Shown in pieces: positions 1-5,154 of a DNA stretch of 8,970 bases. How positions within the stretch are numbered: the stretch's first letter is position 1; the number at the start of each line of letters is the position of its first letter. The position numbers and the translations under genes were made by a program. The stretch is from NCBI GenBank assembly GCA_025963815.1, contig JAOQAA010000596.1:1-8970 (forward strand), written 5' to 3'. The DNA comes from Capsulimonas sp. (GTDB taxonomy: Bacteria > Armatimonadota > Armatimonadia > Armatimonadales > Capsulimonadaceae). The notes beneath the pieces were generated by a model. That model worked only from the letters and a program-made list of their open reading frames with translations, had not been told where the DNA came from and did no database searches.

Positions 1-665
1 TGCGCCGCCTGATACCCTTCGTGGTCACTGTCAAAATAGACGTGCGCCAGCGGGGGCCGAACCGCGTGCCAGGAAGTATAGACCACCGGATTGCGCTCTA
101 AATCCACGGCGGAAATCACTTCCTCCGCCGTCTCGGCGACATTATTGATGGCCACCACGACGATCCCATCGACATCCTCCTTCAGCAGCGCGCTGAGAGC
201 GTCCCGCATCGGCTCGGCCAGGCCGCCGTTCGCCATCAAATTCCGCGAAAGGATGGTTCCTCCGCTGCGGGCGAAGGCTTCCTCCGCGGCGCGCATCGTC
301 AGCCGTGTCCAAAAGGAGCCGACATCCTGCGCGCCTGGATGCAGCGAATAGATCAGTCCCAGCCTCGTGCTCCCCGAACCGCCAGACGGCTGCGGAGCGA
401 GCGCCTCCTCGGATGGCTTGGCGGCGTCCGCCACATAAGTGCCCCGCCCGCCGTCGGCGCGCAGCGTCCCATCCGCCAGCAGCGGCGCGATCGCCCGCTG
501 CACGGTGTTCAGATCCACGCCGAACTCCGCCGCCAGATCGCGGCGGCTGGGAAGCAGCATGCTCGCAGCCCATACGCCCGTCTGAACACGCTCACGCAGA
601 TGGGTCTCCACCTGTGCAATCACGCCTAATCGCGATGTATATTTTTGTGGACGGGCTTCACTCAT
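1..665 (-). CDS. GntR-HTH / LacI-type sensor transcriptional regulator (C-terminus cut by window edge)
   Basis: DNA-binding regulator, probably a sugar- or metabolite-responsive repressor in the cytoplasm. 221 codons are visible and the reading frame runs off the left edge. Residues about 12-80 form a GntR-type winged helix; the recognition region reads LAAEFGVDLNTVQRAIAPL and the wing ends in GGRGTYVAD. A Pro/Ser/Gly-rich linker (about 82-100) leads into a periplasmic-binding-protein-like sensor beginning RLGLIYS, with DGIVVVAINN (about 166-175) and VYFDSDHEGYQAA (about 209-221) matching the layout of LacI-family sensors. This is the architecture of the AraR/GntR-LacI chimera group. The ATG at 665 is the only ATG in frame before an upstream stop; it has no clear Shine-Dalgarno sequence. 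A consensus promoter lies about 50-75 bp upstream with a palindrome over it, which suggests autorepression. The neighbouring hydrolase is a candidate target. The family call is firm; the effector cannot be told. Confidence 0.9.
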   Translation of the reverse strand, partial: MSEARPQKYTSRLGVIAQVETHLRERVQTGVWAASMLLPSRRDLAAEFGVDLNTVQRAIAPLLADGTLRADGGRGTYVADAAKPSEEALAPQPSGGSGSTRLGLIYSLHPGAQDVGSFWTRLTMRAAEEAFARSGGTILSRNLMANGGLAEPMRDALSALLKEDVDGIVVVAINNVAETAEEVISAVDLERNPVVYTSWHAVRPPLAHVYFDSDHEGYQAA

Positions 666-673
666 GTGTTTTA

Positions 674-681
674 GTTCGAAC
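674..681. repeat. 8-bp perfect palindrome in the regulator 5' leader
   Basis: GTTCGAAC lies 9 bp upstream of the regulator start codon, inside the predicted transcript leader. It may be a secondary regulator site or chance; nothing else supports a function. Confidence 0.3.
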
Positions 682-701
682 GAAACAATTTCAAACAATT
701 T
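682..701. repeat. Tandem 10-bp direct repeat in the regulator 5' leader
   Basis: Two adjacent decamers, GAAACAATTT and CAAACAATTT, match at 9 of 10 positions with a period of one helical turn, and directly adjoin the palindromic operator. They sit downstream of the predicted transcription start on the minus strand. They could be auxiliary binding half-sites on one DNA face. The function is inferred only from placement. Confidence 0.4.
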
Positions 702-716
702 GATACACCCGTATCA
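701..716. promoter_or_regulatory. Palindromic operator over the regulator promoter
   Basis: TGATAC and GTATCA are perfect 6-bp inverted arms separated by ACCC. The palindrome overlaps the -10 hexamer (713-718) and covers the expected transcription start near 706 of the minus-strand regulator. A bound dimer here would block RNA polymerase, so this is the likely autorepression site of the GntR/LacI-type protein. The palindrome is seen directly; the identity of the binding protein is inferred. Confidence 0.65.
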
Positions 717-741
717 TAACACGACCTGCGTCCCCTGTCAA
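713..741 (-). promoter_or_regulatory. Sigma-70-type promoter of the GntR/LacI regulator
   Basis: On the minus strand TTGACA (741-736) is followed after exactly 17 bp by TATGAT (718-713): a perfect -35 and a -10 with one mismatch to TATAAT. Predicted transcription start is near 706, giving a leader of about 41 nt to the ATG at 665. It lies between the hydrolase stop and the regulator, so the regulator can be expressed independently of the upstream hydrolase. Confidence 0.8.
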
Positions 742-765
742 CAAAAATTTGCAGCGTCAGATCTC

Positions 766-1650
766 TTATTTGTACTTGGCGAGGAACTCCAATGTCTGCT
801 CGGTCGGGATATCCCCTTCTGTTCCAAGCCCGACATTTAGCGTGCGGTGCGATTTGTCGTAGGCGGGCTTCACTTCCACGGGAACGTGCGCGGCGGTGAG
901 GGCGCTCGCCATGGTCTCGGACTGCTGGCGCGAGGTGTCGCGCGTGGCGACGTAGAAGATCAGAAATGGCGGGATGTCGTGGCCGGCTGCGACGTAGACA
1001 AGTGGCGACGCGGATTTGAGTACGGCGGGATCGGAGCCGAACGCTTTTCGAATGAGGACTTTCGGGATCAGATCGTTGGGTGCTCCCGGCCGCATATCGT
1101 AAGCCGCCGAATCCAGCAAAATGCAGCCTCGCAGCGCTTTCATGGGAACGCCAACGTCCGTCAGATAATGCGTGTCCGTGCTGATCAGCGCCGCCAGGTG
1201 CGCGCCCGCCGAGTGGCCCATCAGGAAAATTCGCTTGGGATCGCCGCCGTAACCCGCGATGTGACTGTAAACCCAGGCGACTGCTTGCGCGCAGTCTTGG
1301 GCGAACACGGGATGCGTCACCGCCGGCGACAGACGATAGTTGATGCTGACGAAGACATATCCCTCCTGCGTGAAATCCGTCGCCTTATCCCCTGCCCCCA
1401 TCACCTTGTCGCCATTCCTCCAGCCCCCGCCATGGATAAACACAATCACCGGCAAGGCCAACTTCGCTCCCACAGGCGTGGAAACATCCAGCGTATTGAG
1501 CTTCGGGCCGCCGCCCTGCGCCATGTAAGAGATATTGCGAGCGACTTTCGGCGTATCGCCCCCCGCGCAAAACGCCGGCGCTGCGGCGAGCGCCGTTATT
1601 GTCAAAAGGCAGATCAGCGCAGCATGCGCAGTTCGTCGTAATCGGTTCAT
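766..1650 (-). CDS. Secreted alpha/beta-hydrolase (esterase/lipase, BD-FAE/CE10-like)
   Basis: Predicted serine esterase of 294 residues. Residues 1 to about 28 form a signal peptide: basic MNRLRRTAH, hydrophobic ALICLLTITALAAAPAF, cleavage near CA/GG; the cysteine is not in a good lipobox. Next come the oxyanion-hole motif HGGGW (73-77), GYGGDP before the nucleophile strand, and the nucleophile elbow GHSAG (145-149, Ser147). An acid candidate is Asp238 in VATRD and the catalytic His is probably His268 in DKSHRTLN. Length and motif order fit the BD-FAE/Hydrolase_3 esterases that often deacylate plant polysaccharides or small esters. An in-frame ATG nine codons upstream exists, but the ribosome-binding site lies inside that extension, so 1650 is preferred. 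Downstream on the same strand is a GntR/LacI-type regulator, which may respond to a product of this enzyme. Fold and catalytic class are secure; the substrate is not. Confidence 0.92.
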   Translation of the reverse strand: MNRLRRTAHAALICLLTITALAAAPAFCAGGDTPKVARNISYMAQGGGPKLNTLDVSTPVGAKLALPVIVFIHGGGWRNGDKVMGAGDKATDFTQEGYVFVSINYRLSPAVTHPVFAQDCAQAVAWVYSHIAGYGGDPKRIFLMGHSAGAHLAALISTDTHYLTDVGVPMKALRGCILLDSAAYDMRPGAPNDLIPKVLIRKAFGSDPAVLKSASPLVYVAAGHDIPPFLIFYVATRDTSRQQSETMASALTAAHVPVEVKPAYDKSHRTLNVGLGTEGDIPTEQTLEFLAKYK

Positions 1651-1655
1651 CTCAG

Positions 1656-1666
1656 TTCCTCTCCTT
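1656..1666 (-). promoter_or_regulatory. Ribosome-binding site that fixes the hydrolase start
   Basis: On the minus strand AAGGAGAGGAA precedes the ATG at 1650, with AAGGAG 10 nt and AGGA 6 nt away. It lies inside the coding extension that would result from the alternative ATG at 1677, which argues for the shorter protein and gives a clean signal peptide. Confidence 0.75.
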
Positions 1667-1747
1667 GGAAACAGCAATTTTTCTTGGGCACAATCACAGA
1701 CGCGCCATCGAGAAAAAGGTTCGTAGGAAAATTATTCAGGAATTCCC

Positions 1748-1776
1748 TTGACAGACTGCTTGCTATCTTGTATCAT
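1748..1776 (+). promoter_or_regulatory. Sigma-70-type promoter for the small membrane protein (and possibly the ABC operon)
   Basis: TTGACA (1748-1753), a 17-bp spacer and TATCAT (1771-1776) form a strong promoter. Predicted start of transcription is near 1783, giving a short leader of about 24 nt to the ATG at 1807. No terminator is recognisable between this promoter and the YtrA-like gene at 2046, so transcription could continue into the transporter operon. Confidence 0.75.
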
Positions 1777-1789
1777 TGAGTTAATACAA
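1768..1789. promoter_or_regulatory. Dyad operator overlapping the -10 of the promoter at 1748
   Basis: TTGTAT (1768-1773) and ATACAA (1784-1789) are perfect inverted arms around a 10-bp centre. The dyad covers the -10 box and expected +1. It fits the loose GntR-family pattern of GT...AC dyads, and its half-site shares GTATC with the palindrome at 701-716, although the spacing differs. Either the YtrA-like protein or the GntR/LacI-type protein could bind here; the sequence does not decide. Confidence 0.5.
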
Positions 1790-1795
1790 TTTTAC

Positions 1796-1800
1796 GAGGA
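1796..1800 (+). promoter_or_regulatory. Shine-Dalgarno of the 45-residue membrane protein
   Basis: GAGGA ends 6 nt before the ATG at 1807. The good match and spacing are the main evidence that this short frame is translated. Confidence 0.6.
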
Positions 1801-1806
1801 TTATCG

Positions 1807-1944
1807 ATGCAAATTCGCCGCGCCGCTATTCTGATATTGATCGCGCTTATGGCCGTCGTGACAGTGTTTGCGTATCTGCATTCATCGCCGCCACACAGAA
1901 ACTTGCCCGATATCCACGCTTCAGATAAGATGACGTCGGAGTAG
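1807..1944 (+). CDS. Small single-span membrane protein, 45 residues, unknown function
   Basis: Not a recognised family. The frame begins MQIRRAA, runs through an uninterrupted hydrophobic stretch (about residues 6-24, ILILIALMAVVTVFAYL) and ends in a short polar tail (HSSPPHRNLPDIHASDKMTSE). The basic N-terminus and polar tail suggest one transmembrane helix with N-in/C-out topology, or an uncleaved signal anchor. It is supported by a well-placed GAGGA ribosome-binding site and a near-consensus promoter whose predicted transcript starts only about 24 nt upstream. It lies about 100 bp before the YtrA-like repressor on the same strand, so it may be the first cistron of that operon, perhaps an accessory or regulatory peptide of the transporter. 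It is too short for homology reasoning; the call rests on signals and composition. Confidence 0.6.
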   Translation: MQIRRAAILILIALMAVVTVFAYLHSSPPHRNLPDIHASDKMTSE

Positions 1945-1959
1945 CGTGGAGGCGCGAGG

Positions 1960-1979
1960 CATGACGCAGAAATGTCATG
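1960..1979. promoter_or_regulatory. Dyad upstream of the YtrA-like gene (possible operator)
   Basis: CATGAC and GTCATG are perfect 6-bp arms around 8 bp, about 65 bp before the repressor start. There is no T-run after it, so it is not an intrinsic terminator. A weak -10-like TATTAT occurs at 2001-2006 without a convincing -35. It could be an operator for the YtrA-like protein or chance. Confidence 0.3.
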
Positions 1980-2045
1980 TCAGCCGATTGAGGAAATGAG
2001 TATTATCGTGGGTCGCCGCGAAACGTTTCCAATTCGAAAGAGTTC

Positions 2046-2486
2046 ATGCAGATTCATATCTCAACTGAAGACGGGACGCCGATCTATTTGCAGATCGTCA
2101 ATCAGATCAAGTATCTGGTCGCGTCGGGACGTCTGGAGACGGGCGAGGAGATGCCGCCGATCCGTGTGCTGGCGGAGCGGCTGCTGGTGACGCCGAACAC
2201 GGTGGCGCGGGCGTACCGGGAGCTGGAGATGGCGGGCGTGGTGGAGAAACGGCGAACGGCGGGGACTTATGTCTCCGACAAAGGGTCGCGGCTGGCGCAG
2301 CACGAGCAGTGGAAGATCCTCACGCAGCGGGTGGACGCCCTGCTGGCGGAGGCGACGCAAATGAATTTCGGCGTGGACCAAGTCGTGGACTTGGTCCGGG
2401 AACGAAGCGCCGCAATGCGGCCGATAGATGACGGCCTGATGCGGCCAATGGCTGATTTGACGGAAAGTATATCCAAGGAGAAGTGA
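2046..2486 (+). CDS. YtrA-type GntR family transcriptional repressor
   Basis: 146-residue regulator, the usual size for the YtrA subfamily of GntR proteins. These have only a winged helix and a short helical dimerisation tail, and typically repress an adjacent ABC-transporter operon. Residues about 12-77 carry the GntR domain: PIYLQIVNQIKYLVASG, then GEEMPPIRVLAERLLVTPNTVARAYREL (written here in full because it is the DNA-binding helix region, about 33-60), then the wing KRRTAGTYV (about 68-76). Residues about 85-130 are helical and probably dimerise. The stop codon lies 4 nt before the ATPase start, so the genes are cotranscribed. The ribosome-binding site is weak (purine-rich AAAGAG close to the ATG), suggesting low expression. 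A perfect hairpin lies inside the coding sequence at 2375-2397. Confidence 0.92.
   Translation: MQIHISTEDGTPIYLQIVNQIKYLVASGRLETGEEMPPIRVLAERLLVTPNTVARAYRELEMAGVVEKRRTAGTYVSDKGSRLAQHEQWKILTQRVDALLAEATQMNFGVDQVVDLVRERSAAMRPIDDGLMRPMADLTESISKEK
2375..2397 (+). repeat. Perfect 10-bp stem, 3-nt loop hairpin inside the repressor gene
   Basis: GGACCAAGTC and GACTTGGTCC are exact inverted arms around GTG, encoding part of the C-terminal helix (VDQVVDLV). It is GC-rich enough to form in mRNA, about 95 nt before the ATPase start. There is no U-run, so it is not a classical terminator; it could act as an mRNA processing or stability element, or be a chance product of the repeated Val-Asp codons. Confidence 0.55.
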
Positions 2487-2490
2487 CGCG

Positions 2491-3429
2491 ATGATTTCCG
2501 AGAACGTGAATGCAGAGCGAGAAAATAACGCGCCGGTCGTCGAGATCCATGATCTCACGCGCCGCTTTGGACCGAAGACGGCGCTGGACGGTGTCAGTCT
2601 GACGGTTCCCCCCGGCGTCGTCTACGGTCTGGTCGGGGAAAACGGCGCGGGCAAAACGACCCTGATCAAGCATATCCTGGGGCTGCTGAAGGCGCAGCAA
2701 GGGACCGTGCGCGTCTTCGGGCGGGATCCGGTGGAAGACCCGGTCGGTGTGCTCTCGCGGATTGGATATTTGGCGGAGGAGACAAGTCTCCCCGGCTGGA
2801 TGACCGTGCATGAGCTGATGCGCTACACGCAGGCGTTCTACCCGACCTGGGACGAGGCGTTCGCCGAGCAATTGCGCTCCGAGTTCAGCGTGGACGCCCG
2901 CGCCATCGTGAAGAACCTGTCGAAAGGACAGCGCGCCCGCGTCGGCCTGATCGCCGCCCTCTCCTATCGGCCCGACCTGCTGCTGCTCGACGAGCCGTCG
3001 TCGGGCCTGGACCCGATCGTCCGGCGAGATATTCTCGGCGCCATTATCCGCACCATCGCCGATGAGGGCCGAACGGTGCTGTTCTCCTCGCACCTGCTCA
3101 GCGAAGTCGAGCGCGTTTCGGATTATGTGGCGATGGTGCGCGGCGGCAAGATCGTCTTCGCTGATGCGCTGGACACGATCAAGGAGACCCATTTCAAGGC
3201 GAGCGTGCAGTTCGGCTCGGCGCGCAAGACGGCGCCGGAAATGCCCGGAGCGCTGCACTGGGAAGGTTTCGGCCGGGAATGGACCGCTGTTTGTCATGGA
3301 CGACCGGCCGACATCGAAGCCGCCGCCGCACTTCAGGACGCCCGTGTTGTCGCCCATACGCCCGCCTCACTCGACGATATTTTCGTCGCCCGCGTCGGCG
3401 CCAAGATCGCCGTCGGTCCGGAAGATTAG
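2491..3429 (+). CDS. ABC transporter ATP-binding protein (ABC-2/YtrB-like)
   Basis: 312-residue cytoplasmic ATPase that should power the membrane proteins encoded downstream. Motifs appear in canonical order: Walker A GENGAGKTT (49-57), a Q-loop region YLAEETSLPG (93-102) with Glu where many families have Gln, the signature LSKGQ (143-147), Walker B LLLLDEP (163-169) with catalytic Glu168, the D-loop SGLD (171-174), and the H-loop His201 in SSHLLSEVE. All catalytic residues are present, so it should be active. Residues about 230-312 are the C-terminal extension typical of exporter ATPases paired with ABC-2 permeases. A 15-residue polar N-terminal stretch precedes the first strand. A good AAGGAG site lies 10 nt before the ATG, inside the end of the repressor gene. 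It is the only ATPase in the window serving at least four permease genes. Confidence 0.95.
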   Translation: MISENVNAERENNAPVVEIHDLTRRFGPKTALDGVSLTVPPGVVYGLVGENGAGKTTLIKHILGLLKAQQGTVRVFGRDPVEDPVGVLSRIGYLAEETSLPGWMTVHELMRYTQAFYPTWDEAFAEQLRSEFSVDARAIVKNLSKGQRARVGLIAALSYRPDLLLLDEPSSGLDPIVRRDILGAIIRTIADEGRTVLFSSHLLSEVERVSDYVAMVRGGKIVFADALDTIKETHFKASVQFGSARKTAPEMPGALHWEGFGREWTAVCHGRPADIEAAAALQDARVVAHTPASLDDIFVARVGAKIAVGPED

Positions 3430-3433
3430 AGGA
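3429..3433 (+). promoter_or_regulatory. Ribosome-binding site of permease 1, favouring the ATG at 3441
   Basis: GAGGA overlaps the ATPase stop and lies 7 nt before the ATG at 3441 but only 4 nt before the in-frame GTG at 3438. The ATG is therefore the better start. Confidence 0.55.
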
Positions 3434-3440
3434 TTAAGTG

Positions 3441-5111
3441 ATGGCGCTTCAGATCACACGCGTGCCCCCGCAGATGCGGCGGTTCAACCCGTTTCGGGGA
3501 TTTACCCTATATTTGTGGACAAGGTATCGACGGTCTGCGGCGCTCCTATCGGCGCCGTGGCTCATCGCCGCGCTGATCTGCCATTTCTGCTTGATCGGCC
3601 AAAACGCATCCTTGGCGCCGGAATTGGTGATTATCGTCCTGTTTGGCTCCGTAGCGGCCTTTTCGCCTTTGGTGATGATGCCAAAAATCGACGAGTCCCT
3701 GTGGAAACTGCCCGTCAGTATACACACGCTCATCGCATGGATGATGTTGATCGGTGTGTCGGCGACAGCACTGCTATGGATCGCCACCGCAGCGCTCATC
3801 TGGCGGCCGATCGGATGGAGCGCGCCAATCTTCTGGCCGGCCGCCATGCTTGCCGCTATTTACACGCTCACGTTCACAATGAATTGTCAGTCGGCGGTCC
3901 TCACCACTCGTGTCGCCACAGCGTATGTGCTGGGCGTGTTCGCGCTGGTGGGATTAGGGATCGCCGGGGATTGGTATGGATTGCCGCAAGGCGTTCTCGT
4001 GGGTGGATATCTCACGGCAATTGCGTTTTCGTTTCCCATTGCTGTTTCCAAAGCGGGGCAGGCGCGGCGCGGCGACGGCGCCGCTCCGATGATAGCCACG
4101 CTGGGACGCAAGTCCCAAATTCCCCTGCCGAAGTTTCACACCCACGGGCAGGCTCAAGTCTGGTTTGAGCGTCGGCTGCTAAGCCGCTTGCCGGTCGCAA
4201 TGTCGTCAGTCCTCGGCACTCTTAGTCTGCTCGGCTGGCCAATGACAAATTTTATCGCGGACAAACCGCTGAGCGCCGCCATTTGGAATTTGGACCATGT
4301 CTCAATCATGGCGTGTCTCGTTACCGGCGGACCGTTTCTGATGTTTTGGTGGATACCCGCACTGGTAAGCGTGGGAGCGCCTGGCTCCAGAAATGCTGAC
4401 GGAACCCTGACGTCGTTTCTGACAACAAGACCGATTTCCGCGGCGGAATACATTGAGGTCAAACTTCGAGTGGCGGCCTACATTACGGCGAAAAGCTGGG
4501 CGACGTTCCTTCCATTCGCAGGCGTTTGGCTTCTGACGCCCGCGACGGTCAATGGCCGCTCGACACTGCTCGGAAACGCGCTTTGGACGGCGGCGTTCAC
4601 GCAGCAAGGCTCGCATGCGCTGATACTGGCGATCTCTATCGTGTCCGCTCTTATCTTTCTGACGTGGAAACTTCAGACGGATCTGCTCTTCTTGACCATG
4701 ATAGGTAGGCGATGGGCGCAGGTATCGATCGGTACGGTTACCTACCTCTTTTTTGCCGGTGGAATGATCGGGGCCAAGTGGCTATTCACTCATCCTTCTG
4801 AGGCAATCGCGCATTCTTTGACAGAAGCTTTCATTTGGCGCGCCGCGATTGTCGGCGTTTGTTTAAAAATGCTGCTCCTGGCTCTGGTGATTCACGTGCT
4901 GCGTCGCCGAGACCTCATCAGCGCCTTCCGCGTGCGGAAATCCATGATGTTATGGGCGGTGGCCGCGCTCTTTTTCATTCTGCTGTTCTGCACGGCGCTG
5001 GCTCCCTATCATATCGTCTGGCCGCATGTGGCGCTGGCTGTCCTCTTGTTCATGCCCGGATTGCGCCTGGCGCTGGCGCCGCTGGCGTTCTCGTGGGACC
5101 GAAGCCGATGA
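3441..5111 (+). CDS. ABC-2-like transporter permease, paralogue 1
   Basis: 556-residue polytopic membrane protein with about 12-14 hydrophobic spans in two groups separated by a polar stretch (about 203-250). Shared landmarks, numbered from this start: LYLWTRYRR near residue 23, SLWKLP..IHTL near 86-97, the central AQVWFERR at about 238-245, FLTTRP at about 326-331, a cytoplasmic LRRRDL near 487-492, and the carboxy terminus LAPLAFSWDRSR. The second half resembles ABC-2-type permeases and would dimerise with another permease and bind the ATPase encoded 11 nt upstream. It is the most divergent of the set: central WFERR instead of WYEWR, and no Arg-Thr pair in the LW.LP motif. Its last codons and the following gap are nearly identical to those of paralogue 2. 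No recognised gene name; the substrate is unknown. Confidence 0.88.
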   Translation: MALQITRVPPQMRRFNPFRGFTLYLWTRYRRSAALLSAPWLIAALICHFCLIGQNASLAPELVIIVLFGSVAAFSPLVMMPKIDESLWKLPVSIHTLIAWMMLIGVSATALLWIATAALIWRPIGWSAPIFWPAAMLAAIYTLTFTMNCQSAVLTTRVATAYVLGVFALVGLGIAGDWYGLPQGVLVGGYLTAIAFSFPIAVSKAGQARRGDGAAPMIATLGRKSQIPLPKFHTHGQAQVWFERRLLSRLPVAMSSVLGTLSLLGWPMTNFIADKPLSAAIWNLDHVSIMACLVTGGPFLMFWWIPALVSVGAPGSRNADGTLTSFLTTRPISAAEYIEVKLRVAAYITAKSWATFLPFAGVWLLTPATVNGRSTLLGNALWTAAFTQQGSHALILAISIVSALIFLTWKLQTDLLFLTMIGRRWAQVSIGTVTYLFFAGGMIGAKWLFTHPSEAIAHSLTEAFIWRAAIVGVCLKMLLLALVIHVLRRRDLISAFRVRKSMMLWAVAALFFILLFCTALAPYHIVWPHVALAVLLFMPGLRLALAPLAFSWDRSR

Positions 5112-5154
5112 GAACTCGTAATTATCGATGCGAAGGGAATTGCTGATCCATGAC
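5067..5154 (+). repeat. 88-bp junction repeat, copy A (permease 1 end / permease 2 start)
   Basis: It spans the last 15 codons of permease 1, the 38-nt gap and the first codons of permease 2. It matches 6836-6923 at 85 of 88 positions, while the gene bodies on either side are far more diverged. This indicates a recent tandem duplication end-point or gene conversion. Confidence 0.85.
5108..5146 (+). other. 12-codon mini-ORF bridging permeases 1 and 2
   Basis: ATG overlaps the permease 1 stop as ATGA; the frame reads MRTRNYRCEGNC and stops 3 nt before the permease 2 ATG. A ribosome finishing permease 1 could re-initiate here and again at permease 2. Translation is not shown by any strong ribosome-binding site; the support is the same geometry at the next two junctions. 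Confidence 0.3.

Noticed and set aside
91..703. Plus-strand frames over the left regulator
   Set aside because: Opposite strand to a convincing GntR/LacI regulator with its own promoter and operator; composition is typical of shadow frames.
666..765. Intrinsic terminator after the hydrolase
   Set aside because: No stem with a following U-run on the minus strand; the A/T-rich stretch near 741-751 has no hairpin in front of it.
847..1641. 264-codon open frame on the plus strand opposite the hydrolase
   Set aside because: Antisense shadow in G+C-rich DNA: Arg/His-rich composition, no motifs, whereas the minus strand encodes a complete hydrolase with catalytic motifs and signal peptide.
2766..2795. 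Glu in place of Gln in the ATPase Q-loop as a sign of inactivity
   Set aside because: Glu at or next to this position is common in exporter-type ATPases paired with ABC-2 permeases; Walker A, Walker B Glu, signature and His are all intact.
2320..3357. 345-codon open frame on the minus strand across the ATPase
   Set aside because: Opposite the ABC ATPase, which has every canonical motif; the antisense protein is low-complexity and Arg/His/Gln-rich.
3438..3440. GTG as the start of permease 1
   Set aside because: Only 4 nt from GAGGA; the adjacent ATG at 3441 has better spacing and codon.
3062..4168. 368-codon plus-strand frame overlapping the ATPase end and permease 1
   Set aside because: Out-of-frame translation of two real genes; Arg/Ser-rich with no membrane spans or motifs.
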